From the NCBI GenBank assembly GCA_037974665.1, contig CM075783.1, positions 13,982,762 through 14,046,761 on the forward strand: a stretch of DNA of 64,000 nt, read 5' to 3'. A program made the position numbers and the translations under genes. Positions 12,135 through 23,093 of this stretch are shown here, piece by piece. This DNA is from Ehretia macrophylla (taxonomy: Eukaryota; Streptophyta; Magnoliopsida; Boraginales; Ehretiaceae). The notes under the pieces are model-generated. The model saw only the letters and a list, made by a program, of their open reading frames with translations. It was not told where the DNA came from and ran no database searches. How positions within the stretch are numbered: the stretch's first letter is position 1; each line of letters begins with the position of its first letter.

Positions 12135-13851
12135 AGAGGCTCTACATATAGTTTAACAACTAGTAAAGAAAAGATCATGACAAATACTACTATATACTCC
12201 TTCAAACGCTATATGAATTGGTCTTATGTTGTGTGTTTGTTTGGAAATATGTGCTCCAAAATCAATTGGTCTTATGTTGAGTGTTTGTTGAGAAATATGT
12301 GCTTCATTGATTTTGATGAAGTTATGCTTGAAATGCTAGAAAAAAAAATGGTATTGAGAAGGCTAAAATGTTGTAATGCAATGCTTCCCCAAGGAGCCAA
12401 TTGAAGTTGGGTACCTAGATCTTGCCATAATTTGTTGTAGGAATGTCAAGTCATACCAAAGTTGAAGGTGATGCAACTCAAGTAAAAGGCAAGATCATAA
12501 GGAAAAGGAAGCACCGATAATAAAATATTTATTGTCATAATATGCTTCTTGAAAATTGTTTGAAATTTAACTTGCTTAGTGAAATGTGTAATATCATACA
12601 TGTGTGATTGAAAATGAAATTGATGATGCATTATTTGGTTATTGATTGAAAATGTTCATGGCAATGATTTTGACAAATATATGAATGCTTTTATTGATTG
12701 AGCATTATATGTCTAAAGGGTATAAAATATTGAAATTCTAAGCTTTTGGAGAATTCTTTGGTTGAATAACAAAGGGGGAAAGATATATATATATGTGAAT
12801 GACTTGAATGCATTTGAATGTTATGATATGTTCTTCATGTGATTGAGTTGAATGCTCGATTGGTCAATGCTTACATGCTCATGAATGAGTTGAAATGATT
12901 GAGATATGCATATAGTAAGGGGAAGTTTACTTAATAAGAGTTTATATATATGCTTGAAAAAGGGAAAAAAAATGCGTGATTTTGTGTCCCTTGGTATATA
13001 AAAGCCATGAAATACTAAAGGGGGAAAGACCTTGTGATTAAGTGGTTAATATTCCTAATTGGTCTTATGCATGATTGATACAAGAAAAAAGTTTATGGAT
13101 GTCAATGTAGAATTTTGTATTAAACTTGTTTATATGCACAATATGAAGAGGAGTTTTGCCTTGAAGACTCCATGTTTGTGCTATAATGTGTTTAACTTGA
13201 ATAGTATCTTCGTTATAGCATATTGCGATTTGTCATCAAAAAAAAAAAGGAAAGATTATTGGTCTTATATATGCCTAAAGGTATGATTTTGATAATAACA
13301 AATCAAGAAAAATGAGAATTATAAATTGTGTTTGTCTTAATGTGTTTATATACTTAGAAATACACTTGTTGGCTTTTGTGTCAAAATGTATGCATCATTA
13401 TAAGCCAATTGTAAATATATGTTTTGGCATGTGTGGATTATTTTGTACTAATGATATTTGTGAGTGCTCAGTCTTGATAGAGGTAGAGATCTTGTACAAA
13501 GACGATAATATGATTGATCAAAAAAAGAGATGCAAGATTAAGAAAATCCAAATTATGTCAGTAATTGAAGAATGCAATGATCAAACTCACCACAAGCATG
13601 AACCAATGAAGTGTTAAAGAATTAGAGAAGTGAAGATCTTGAAGAATTAAAGAAGTGAAGATCTTGAAGATCAAGACATTTGAATACGTGAAGATGTAGT
13701 GACATAAGACCAAGACATGGCAACATAAGAGGTAGCGGCATGAACTTGTCATTTGTCTTAGATTTGCATTTGTGTGGTAAAAGCTTTTGATAATCTTTCA
13801 ATTGATTTTTAATCTTTCCTCAAGAGTTTTTTAAAAAGGATTTGGGGTTAA

Positions 13852-14943
13852 TTGGTCAAAATATCTTATGAAGAATTGTTCATAAAAAGTTCAAATATTT
13901 TTATCTTCAAAAGATTGAATTTCTTGGTGAGATTAGTTTTAAACTCTTGGATTAAAAAAATTGGGTTTAATATCTTCTCAAGAGTTTAGAAAATGTTTTG
14001 GGATGTTTAAAATGTTGAAAAATCTTTTGAAGAAGTGTTCTTGAAGTGTCAAAATATTTTACCCTTAAAAGATTGGATTTCAGGTGAATCTTTCACAAAA
14101 ATGGCTATTCTAGAAAAGGTAGAAGAGTAGGACGAGTGCCTTATCCGGCTCCCTCATCATACCTATTCTAGAAAAGCCAAACGAGCAGAGCTGGGGGCGA
14201 GCTCTTCATCCGGCATCCTCATCCAACAGTGGTTGAATTTGAAAAAATAGCGGTTAAAGAGCCTTAGAAATATTTTTTATAAATACCAAAACTCACTCAT
14301 TTCATAAGAGACATCTTCCACACATTATTCCTTGATGCTAAGCTTATATTGTCGATCCAAAACATCAAAATGCATCAAGTTTCAGCTTACACGTGCAAAT
14401 CTTATGAGCATTCAAGAGAGCTTTGAATTATATTATCTATTCATTGAGGAGTTATGTATGGGCCTCATTGTATTATCTTTCAAACACTCAATTATTTGTG
14501 TTGTATATGGCGCTCTAAATTAGGATTGAGTGAATGCTTGTAAAGATATGAGTGTGGAAAAATCCTATCTGGACTCAAAGGGTAGAGGTTGTAGATTTGA
14601 AGTCTCACTTACATTTGAAAAGATCTTGGTTGATCTCTTGTGAACTCAAGAGATTGTTGTAAGTTAGTTTGTGTTTTAGAAGCATGGAAGCTGGAATGGA
14701 GTTTGTGGAAGTCCTAAGAGGAGGAACCCTAGGCGGTGGACGCAGGTTGGGTGCTGAACCACCTAAAAAATTTGTATTTGATTTTTCTCTCCCTACTACT
14801 CTATTTAAATTCATTGTTATGTAAATTGTTTAGAGTGATTATATCATTCTTGTGTGTGAATTTTTTATGTTTAATCTTTCTTATCAAGTTATCCACACAT
14901 GGTGTTAATAAATTACCCCTCTTAGACTAATTTGGCCTAATAG
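13852..14943 (+). repeat. 3' LTR of SIRE-like element
   Basis: This is the second copy of the repeat at 10951-12117. It starts at TTGGTCAAAATATC directly after the purine tract and ends near GGCCTAATA, where LINE sequence resumes. It is shorter because of internal deletions. Confidence 0.7.
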
Positions 14944-15594
14944 AGATAGTTATAGCATTCATGCGTCTGAGTGGTGGAATGATAAAGTTGCTAGATTCAT
15001 TAATGAAAGTGGATGGTGTTAGGATCCTAAAGATTTCATCTCAGACACCATTGCAGCCAACCTTAATGGCCTTCTTCTTGTGGCTAACAGAGAGGAAAAG
15101 TATATTTGGACTCCTGAGTCTAGTGGAAAGTTCACGGTTTCTTCAACCTGGGCAGTCATTAGAATCTCGAAACCAAAAGTTCCATGGTATTGCTTGGTCT
15201 GGGATAGTTTTAGAGTTCAAAAACATAGCTTTACAACTTGGCTTGCCATGCTAAGTGGAGAATTCTTGCGTGGGGTCTGAAATGTAATGGCTTATGCGAC
15301 CTTTGTCGCCAAGTGCTTGAGGATCAAGAACACCTTAAGAGAAACAATTGAATTCATGGTAGTGGTATCCTTACGGAGGAATAGTTGCAAGAGAAGATTT
15401 CACAATTTTGAAACAAAAAATTAGACTTCACCTTAGTTTCAAAACTTGTGACTTGAATAGGATTATTAGTAGAAACTAGAAGCTCGAGGAGCTATCTAGA
15501 TAGGTTTTTGGCTGGCTTTACTCGTAAATCCTTTGTTTTGGATTGTTGATATGAAATGAGATACTTGCTTACTTAGAAAGAAAAAAAAAAAAAA
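14944..15594 (+). pseudogene. LINE C-terminal domain and 3' tail
   Basis: After the LTR element the LINE continues. A frame at about 14975-15280 reads WTPESSGKFTVSSTW, then VWDSFRVQKHSFTTWLAML. This is the zinc-binding RT-associated domain found at the C terminus of plant L1 polyproteins (consensus W-G-F-V-S-W, then W--VPKH-FI-WLA). A CDLCRQ-like piece follows in a shifted frame near 15298. The sequence ends in a poly(A) run at 15580-15594. About 200 residues expected between motif C and this domain are missing. Confidence 0.8.
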
Positions 15595-17036
15595 GGAGAG
15601 AACGGAAGAGAAATCATCAAATGTCTAACTATGATCATCAGTCTTTAATAAGGTTCTCAAGTCAGATTTGGATTCTCTTTTAACATTATAATATTATCGA
15701 ATAGATTACCATCATTGAATCTCCTTCGAGGAGACCAAATCCTCTAAGCTTGTTGCTTGACAGGATTTGCAGAAGGTAGATCATGTCAGAAGTGGTGAAG
15801 AGATATACAACTCAAGGTTGTGCACTGAGTTGGAAATTCCTTTTTTTAGTGTTAATATTTATAAATAAGAATAAAAATAAAAAATGTTGAGTCTTTATCA
15901 GACGGATGATCGGATGGTGATTTTTTATCCGATTGAGATGAAATTTAGTCAACAAGTTTGCAACTCAAGTTTCTACAATTTGAACAATAAATATCGATTT
16001 TGAAGCTTTCTAAGGCCAGTAATCCATTTTTTGGTGATTCCCTTTATTATTTAATTAAGTTTATTCAAGTTAGTTTTTAATCTATAAATTATATTTATTT
16101 ATTTCAATTGTTAAATTTTGATTTGATATACAAAGAATATTCTTTGTTTGGTACAGTAGTTAATTTTAATATATGAATATGATAGATGTTTGTTATTTTT
16201 TTGTATGGTACATATTGAATTTCTATTTCTTCTTGAATTAATCAAGAGTCATCTCTTAAACACTCTATTTGTGCTACAAAGTGCTTAAATTAAGTATTGA
16301 TTTAATTATAACATATTGTACTTTTTCATCATCAAAAGCATAATTTTAAGCATAAAGACTATTTTTTATTTACAATTTATATAAAAACTTTATGCTTAAA
16401 TGAGGACTCCCGACACCCGGTTACTGACACTAACATTATAATACCCACCCTAACCCTCGATTTCTGGCTCCACCACTACATATTAACTGAAGGCAAACAA
16501 ATTGAACACAGATTTTTACTGTTGAAAATTATACCTTAACTTCACTATCAATGAGTGATTACTAATCCGGTCAATGTTTCGTAAACTGATTGAGTAAGAA
16601 TGTTTCTTCAAATTAACAACAAAAAAAAACTTGAACCTATATTTTGGGCGTAACACAGATTAAATGCTAGTCTGGTTTGCTGCTGTTAAAGGTGAAATAA
16701 AAACAAACCAACCAGTAAAAGGGATAAGAAAATTCTCAGCCAATTTCTTCCAAAAATTACAATGTACAGATCTGTACACTCCTTAAGAGGTTTACAAGAA
16801 AAATACAACACAATTTGTTGGACAGCTTGGTTACAGGCGTCCATCTTGTTGCCTATCCAGAGGCTGAAGCATATCGGCGACCGATCGTGCCATTAACAAA
16901 CTCAATTCCAGCTTCTCCTTGGCCTGAAAATGTTTGTGTAGGAAAACCAATTAAGAAAATCTACTTCCTAAAAGTACAAAACCTTCTCTCATCTCTTAGA
17001 GACTATTTTGAATTTAACTGATTGCTATCTAAAGAA
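15595..17036. other. intergenic, with probable 3' flank of the QSOX remnant
   Basis: I recognise no gene in 15595-16740, which is AT-rich and mostly below 60 codons in every frame. The last 300 bases before 17037 lie directly downstream of the QSOX stop codon on the minus strand and would be its 3' untranslated region. No polyadenylation site could be fixed. Confidence 0.45.
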
Positions 17037-18447
17037 TCATATACTTTTCAGAAGTTGGTGTTTATACTTTCGGCTCTTTTGCTGCGAACGCCAGAAACAT
17101 GCGAGGGCTCCAAACGCGCAGCTTGCTACAGCAATTGCCAGGGCAGCACCTACAGGAACAACAATTGCATTTGTTGAGGTTGTTATCAAATCTTCAGCGG
17201 CTTTGTCAGTTCCGCTATTCCCGAGAAGATCTTTATCTTTGTAGAGTGTTATTAGTGTCTCTCCATAGTAGCTAGTCACGAACTTGTACACCTCATCGCG
17301 ATCCCAATTAATCTTACGGGCCAAAACTATTTTAGTCTCCGAGGTTTGTTCTAAAAACCAAATTGATTCCTCAAATTTATAAAAAGACTAAAGACCTCCC
17401 TCCAGTTAATTTTTGTTAGCCAAATATTAATAATTAAAGGGTTGACTGAGTTAAAAGACCATTATATCCTTAGATAATATATATTATAAAAGAAAATTAC
17501 AATAAAAATCTAAATCAGTCTAAAAAAAATATAATTCACATCATTTGTGCAGGAAAAAAAAATCAAAAATTAAAAAATATCCGTTCAAACATAAACAAAT
17601 TAAAGTTAGTAATATATTGTTAAAAAATGAACAATCATCATCGACATAATTAGCAGCGAATGTACCGGCCAGAGAAGAGGATGAATCATGATTGTTCATT
17701 TTTTAACAATATATTACTGATTTTAATTTGTTTATGCTTGAACTGATATTTTTTAGTTTTTTTTTTCCTACACGAATTATGTGAATTATGTTTTTTTTAG
17801 ACTGATTTAAAGTTTTATTGTAATTTTCTATTTTAATATATGTTGCTTAAAGATATAATGGTCTTTTAACTCGGTCAACCCTTTGACTATTAACATTTGA
17901 CTAATAAAAGTTAACTGGAGGGACCTCTTTGGTCTTTTTACAAACTTGAGGGATTAATTTGGTCTTTAGAGCAAACTTGAGGGATCAAAATGGTTTTTAC
18001 CCTTAATCTTACTGATTTCCCTGCTTTTCGGTTTTTTTATCAAGATAGCAACATGAGCAAAGCTGCTTTGGAGGCCAAATAATTTTGGGAAATTTCGGAT
18101 CACCGGTTCCAAGAGATGCTTCTTCTTTCATTAGTCTCTCGTTGACTTTGTTATGTGCCTCCCACAACCAGAGGACGTAATCACGAGCTTTCTCAAATGG
18201 CTTGGGAACACTGTAAAATGAAGAGGACAAAATAATACATATTCACACGTATCGATGCTATGAATTCAGGAGTTATAAGAAAACCTTCACAAAATTTTAC
18301 CTTGAACACATTTCATAAAAATGTTGCCGACATTCCTCACAGACGAAAAAATCATGGATAAAGTCGCATGTAGATCTGAATGCCATTTGGCTTTCTCCAT
18401 CATCAATTCTCACAGACAGAGAATGCAATAGAACCCACAATCCGCAA
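17037..18447 (-). pseudogene. QSOX1: sulfhydryl oxidase (QSOX-type), 3' exons, disrupted
   Basis: QSOX enzymes form disulfides in secreted proteins, passing electrons to FAD and oxygen in the secretory pathway. Three pieces of coding sequence lie on the minus strand. Exon 18447-18301 encodes CGLWVLLHSLSVRI and then the Erv-domain active site CEECRQHF; it has a consensus acceptor (TTTTCCAG) and a GTAAAA donor. Exon 18210-18012 continues with PFEKARDYVLWLW, the FAD-contact motif HNKVNERL, GTGDPKFPK, and the C-terminal CSCC pair. 17324-17037 gives KINWDRDEVYKF, a membrane helix around VVPVGAALAIAVASCAFGAL, and a short basic tail ending in TGA. A MITE splits the last exon at 17317-18002, and a 1-base shift in an A7 run near 18039 puts the two halves out of frame. 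The thioredoxin-domain exons expected farther right were not found. The copy is almost certainly dead. Confidence 0.82.
17317..18002. mobile_element. Mutator-like MITE, near-complete hairpin, inside QSOX exon
   Basis: The element is 686 bp and folds back almost over its whole length: the left arm runs to about 17640 and the right arm starts at about 17690, with a loop of about 50 bp. The ends read GGGCCAAAAC on the left and, on the opposite strand, GGGTAAAAACC on the right. A perfect 9-bp duplication TTAATCTTA flanks it at 17308-17316 and 18003-18011, the length made by Mutator-family transposases. No transposase is encoded, so it was moved in trans. It lies where QSOX coding sequence would otherwise be continuous. 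Confidence 0.88.
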
Positions 18448-20100
18448 CTGGAAAAGGAACAACAATAGGATTAGTTCACTAAGTGCAAGCAATAGCTAAT
18501 CCACTCTGAAAAATAAAACACACAAGACACTTAGGATGGTGGAAAAAGTAACTCTTAAGCCGATAGAGATTAGAAATAAAAGAGAAAGCTATAGCTTATA
18601 TCATAGTAGTATTTTTCCTTTTGTTTGGAGGGTTGGGGTGGTCTGTTGGGGAGAGGTGTCCAAGCATAACAGAGATTAGAAAGAACGAAAAAAATCTACT
18701 GAAAAAAATAAATAAAACATTACAACCGAGAATTTTGACAGAGAAAAGATATACAATCAATGGTTACATAGCGCCAAAAACTACATGAAGAGGTAATCAG
18801 CAAACGAGGGCATTATGAGGAAGTGAATTCTTTAATACTTGAATTAATTTAATGGTGATTATTTTGTAAATGCATTAAATTATTCTGATTGAAATATTGT
18901 TTGGTCTTGTGTGACCAAAGAATACCCATTACAGTGAAAAGAGAAATATTTTGAGATAGCATATAGCCCATCCTTCCTTCTTAATGGGATATGACTTGGT
19001 TTGGTTTGGTTTGGTTTGGTAATTAAAAGTGTAGCTCTCGGGAATACAAAAGGGCTTATTAAGGAGTGATGCATGGTCAAAGTAGGGAGGCTGGTTTTGG
19101 GAGGTGGAAAGGCATGAGCCATTGGGGTGTTTAACTGGTGAAACTGGAGTAGAGGTGGAAAAGTTGCATTATACATAGTGATAAAAACATAAGGAGAATA
19201 GACAGATGAAGGTAAAACTCATCTTTCCCCCACCAAAATCCTATAAATACCTTGGCACGCAGCATATGTTTCAAACATCCATGTTCACGAGCAGCCAGGA
19301 ATAGAAATATGCTGCTTATTAAATGAATAAGCAAATCAATTCACTTATTACAATTTTATCTCACGGGGGCCAGAAGTGTTTAGAAGTTGGTGAAAAGATT
19401 CTAAGCCACCAAACAAATTACTAAGAAGAACCAATTTGGGTTAAAAGGAGCGATTTCTGAGCTTGTACGTGAGAGAAACCATGGTTTCCCAACAAAACAG
19501 AATGTCCATACTCCCCATGCACAATAAATTGTCATCAAGTGCTGGACACGAGTGAACCTATAATGCATATTATCAAGGGGGATGCAGCAGGATCGCCAAT
19601 AAATAGTTTCAACAGGTTCAGGTAATAGGTTTAATAATTTCAGAAAAGATAAATAAAGAAAATAAAAATTATGTTTTTTTCCTTTTTGCAAAACAAATCT
19701 GGAAGTAGCATAGGTTTAACAGAGTACAGGGCAGAAGAAAAATCCATCATATCTGAATGATGGGACTAATGGTGAAGAAGGATCCCATGGCTAGGATTAA
19801 AAACCTTGTACAGCAATCGCGGTGCTCAATTGGTGGGTAACAAATGAAATGACAACTTGCACACTATCTTGGGCAAACAATGAACTCAGACGTTAGGGAA
19901 AAAAATGGTCTGATGACAATAGTGACTAGTGAGAAAGATTGATGGGATTCTGAAAGGGGGAAAACGGAGCTGGCTCAAAGGTCTTGAGGATTAGCCATCA
20001 TGAAGAGGAGCTTTGACTGACTTATAAAGTCAGAGATTAACCATGGTTAACTCAAGAAGAGGCTGTTTATGGATGGAGGGAACCTGATGGCAAAGTCCTG
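18448..20100. other. non-coding stretch upstream of QSOX exons
   Basis: This should be intron or upstream exons of the QSOX gene, but I find no further QSOX coding motif on the minus strand. A (GGTTT)n microsatellite lies at about 18993-19020. Short ORFs on the minus strand near 18880-19691 show no domain and no consistent splice sites. Confidence 0.45.
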
Positions 20101-20315
20101 ACACACTGAGAGAACTTGGGTATTGCCAAGAATCTCCTGTCAGACGTGCAACGAAAGCGAAGGTTGCAAGAACTGACTAAGGAATCACCATCTACATTAC
20201 TTCCTATGAACAGATATTCCTTCAGCGTTCAGAAAGAGAGAGAGAGAGAGAGGAAGGGGGGCAAATCAGCCAAAAGTCAAGAACACCACCCAGTACTAAG
20301 GAAGTTGAAAGGATA

Positions 20316-20588
20316 TGAGGAGATTATGACGTGCAGTTTGACCAGTATCAGAGGAAACAGGGTTTCGCAGGAGATTATTACCTATCAGAAACTACCAGAA
20401 TGTTCAAGCACAAATGTGCAATTTATAGATTTTGTAACAAAGTGGTGGAATTCAATGAAAGTTCACATGCAGCAAAGTTCAATAAGTGGTTTGAAAAGAA
20501 GTCTCCTTCCGAACATCGAAAGAAAGTAGTATCGGAAACATACCAACAGATTAAAAGTGTATTGGTAGGGAAAAGCAAACAAGAATGA
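20316..20588 (+). other. possible coding exon, unrecognised
   Basis: A frame open from about 20319 to the TGA at 20586-20588 encodes about 90 residues, including DYDVQFDQYQRKQGFAGDYY, a central MFKHKCAIYRFCNKVVEFN and a lysine-rich C terminus (KKVVSETYQQIKSVLVGKS). The composition is protein-like rather than AT-noise, and a TATGAG site before it could serve as a splice acceptor. I recognise no family. A (GA)n microsatellite lies just upstream at about 20238-20260, and an alternative 137-codon frame overlaps it. It may be a gene fragment like its neighbours, or chance. Confidence 0.2.
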
Positions 20589-20599
20589 ATTAACCTTTT

Positions 20600-21310
20600 A
20601 AAAGGGAGAAGAAAGAAATCCACCTTATTCTTTCTCTTTTATTTCTCTTTCATATTTTCCATAAGTTACGACTGACAAAATATATTCAATTCAAAGAAGG
20701 AAACATGAAAGATGGTGAATCTTTTCCAACATCGAGTTGTATTTATGTTGATTTACGTCGTCAATAAGATTCAACCACACATTCAGCAGGTAGAATGAAA
20801 GGAACAAATCAAGGTGTCAAGTTTACTCAGGACTCTGAGGGCTTTTTTTGGAACAGATTTTAAAAACTGTTTTTTAATTTTTTTGTTTTTGAAAATTAAA
20901 AAATTTGTTTGGATGAAGGTTTTAGAAAATTGTTTTTAAGAAGTGTTTTCAAAATTTTATTCTCAAAAACTAAAAAAACAAAACACATAAAAGTTATTTT
21001 TGATAGTTTTTGTTCCCAAAACAACCAAAAACACGAAGAAGTCAATTTCATTAATGACAATTTTGTAAATAAAACCAACTTTAATACCAAACTTGAAAAA
21101 CAACTCAAACAAATATCTCTCACCAATTTTTCTCTCTTCTTTCTTCACACAATGCTCCTCCATTCTCTTCTTGTTCTTCCTCTTTTTTCTCTAAGAGCAG
21201 ATCTGATCTAATACCAAAAAAAAATCAGATATTGATCTTCATAGATCCTTAATATAGATCCACACGAAAAGGTTGGATTTTTCTAACTTCTTTTTGCATT
21301 ATTTTTTTTT
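20600..21310. other. AT-rich low-complexity stretch
   Basis: Long runs of A and T with words such as GTTTTTGAAAA and CTCAAAAACT dominate 20840-21130. The same words recur near 25870-25940, so this may be part of an AT-rich transposable element, but I found no defined ends or target duplication. No gene is recognised. Confidence 0.35.
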
Positions 21311-21898
21311 GGATAAATAGCGTCTCGGCCCCCTATAGTTTAACATAAGTGCAAATCGGGTCCTTATGGTTTCAAAATTAGCTTATAACCCCCTGTGGTT
21401 TCGAAAATTGAAGCACCTGTGCCCCTTTGGTTCAAGTCCATTTAAAATTTTAACAGAAGCATCAAAATGACACAAATGCCCTCAATTGAAATGGTTAACA
21501 AAGTAGTAAATATATTTAGAAAAGACCTTCACAAGTGAAAATAAAATAATTTTTTAGCACAACACACTCACTTAGATCAGATCTTGCACTTTGCACTAAG
21601 AGAAAATAACTTGACAAGTGGTAAACTTGCTTGAGAGCTAAGAGAGTTTTATAAATACAAGAGAGGGCATTTTAGTCAATCTATTAACTTATTTTATTGG
21701 CCAATCGTGTAAAAAATATAAACAATTGTGTTACTAGTGCGTGCATAACAAATTCTGTTAAAATAGACAGATTGTTTAGCGGAGAGGGCACGCGTGCTTC
21801 AATTTTGAAAAGCACAGGGGGTTATAATCTAATTTTGAAACCACAGAAACCCGATTTGTACTTATGGTAAATCACGGGGGTTGAGACGCTATTTACCC
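21311..21898. mobile_element. Mutator-like MITE with ~110-bp terminal inverted repeats
   Basis: The left end reads GGATAAATAGCGTCTC. The right end on the opposite strand reads GGGTAAATAGCGTCTC, and the match continues with indels for about 110 bp through GGTTTCAAAATTAG and TATAACCCCCTGTG. Both sides are flanked by a run of nine or more T, compatible with a 9-bp duplication of a T tract, although such a tract cannot prove duplication. There is no transposase frame. The middle is unique AT-rich sequence. Confidence 0.8.
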
Positions 21899-22305
21899 TT
21901 TTTTTTTTTCGACTATTGTCTAAACTGTTGGGTATTGATTTTTGAATTTTGGGAAAGTTGAGCTGTTGACAAGTATATATCTATTTATATTCTGATATGG
22001 TGAAATGCATTTTTTATTTACTTCTTAATTTTTTTTGTGAGATATAGGTATTGTGATTTGTGAATGGTAGGAAAACTGAGCAGTTAACGAGGTTGAAAAA
22101 GGCACAAGTGTTATTTCTGGAGATAATTTCTGATAGAGTTAATTTTGCTTCACTTCAGAAGGTATTATATAAGTAAATTAACTTTCTCGCACTTTTGTTT
22201 TGCTTCTGTATAATATTTCTTTCTGCTTTGTTGTATAAGATACGGTCATGTACATGCTCGCATCCATATTTGAAGGTGGGGCTCATTAGCGCTAACTAAG
22301 CTTAA
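21899..22305. other. non-coding spacer between MITE and TRIM
   Basis: No gene is recognised. A short stretch near 22095-22160 could be a degraded exon followed by GTATTA, but no family is visible. Confidence 0.35.
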
Positions 22306-22538
22306 TGAGACAGAGCACGCGCAGCAGACGCCCTGTCCGGCTCCCAACCACGGAGGTTAGGGCTGAGATACGCCTTTCCACAGAGTCGGCAAGTATAAGC
22401 ATCAAAACACAAGGTCTGGCAGCTGAATTACCTGAAACCAAAGGATATACCCGTTAGAATCCGTTCTTGTGCGACTCGTGGGGCTTGGCTCTAGGCACAG
22501 TACCCAGGGAGGGACCCCAAAACTCTGAGCACGTGACA
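22306..22538 (-). repeat. TRIM 3' LTR
   Basis: This repeat is nearly identical to 23094-23329 and is the downstream LTR in the minus-strand orientation of the element. It adjoins the purine tract at 22539-22552. Confidence 0.85.
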
Positions 22539-23078
22539 CACTCCCCCACCCAATCCGCAAACGCCCTCGTTGCGGACTTCACCCGTTGCCACGACGCGCA
22601 CATGGGCCAACGAGCAAGGCACCAGCCAACACCCCAACACCACAAACCGCGGCATCCAACTGCTGGACTTCCTCCACACAAACCACTTGCCAACAAACCA
22701 GAGATATGATCTTCGGAAGCGCAAGGCGATAGCCTACCAGGAAACCAGACGGTCACGAACAGACGGACGACGCACCATGGACGAAGGTTGTGCCCACTCA
22801 AACCTGTCGCCCACAAAACGAGGGAACACCGCATTGGGTCATGCCGCCACCAATGCACGACGAACCCCAAAACAAGGAGCATGGCGCTCCACAAAAAGGC
22901 AGGCCCACCTGGCTGCTGCCTGAAGGAGGGACGGTCCCTGACCCACAAACCGCCCTCAAAACTGGATGGAGAGACCCCTACACTCGAATCCATCCAGGGG
23001 GACCAGTGCACCCCACAAGCACTCGGAGTCCCCAACACACCACAAAATCGTCCTCTGTTCACGGAAGAATGACCGGCT

Positions 23079-23091
23079 GGCTCTGATACCA
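23079..23091 (-). other. primer-binding site (initiator Met tRNA)
   Basis: The minus strand reads TGGTATCAGAGCC two bases inside the 5' LTR of the TRIM. Confidence 0.9.
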
Positions 23092-23093
23092 AC

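Larger units (their letters stand above)
10951..14943 (+). mobile_element. SIRE-like LTR element without coding capacity
   Basis: Direct repeats of about 1.17 and 1.09 kb flank a 1.7-kb interior. The interior opens with an initiator-tRNA primer site at 12122-12134 and closes with a purine tract, AAAAAGGATTTGGGG, at 13833-13847. The long LTRs and the GTGCCGAACCACC-like word in them suggest the Maximus/SIRE branch of Ty1/copia; this is inference from general resemblance. No gag or pol frame is present: the largest interior ORF is 101 codons and unrecognised. The element is thus deleted or non-autonomous. I found no clean target duplication, and the LINE sequence resumes after a gap in protein homology, so target sequence seems to have been lost. 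Confidence 0.75.
8560..15594 (+). mobile_element. L1-type LINE, decayed and split by later insertions
   Basis: Pieces of a plant L1-like LINE occur in the expected order on the plus strand: an ORF1/linker remnant, an endonuclease start, reverse transcriptase, and a C-terminal zinc-binding RT-associated domain. The last piece is followed by a 3' tail ending in a poly(A) run at 15580-15594. Its 3' tail (ATGAAATGAGATACTTGC) resembles that of the short insertion at 9521-9751. The LINE is interrupted there and again by an LTR element at 10951-14943. Stops and frameshifts are scattered throughout. The 5' limit is uncertain and I did not find a convincing target duplication. Confidence 0.8.

Noticed and set aside
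18993-19020. Interstitial telomere repeat
   Set aside because: The unit is GGTTT, not the plant telomere unit TTTAGGG, so it is a plain microsatellite.
18880-19691. Three minus-strand ORFs of 67-98 codons as missing QSOX exons
   Set aside because: None contains thioredoxin or QSOX motifs, and none has splice sites in a matching phase.
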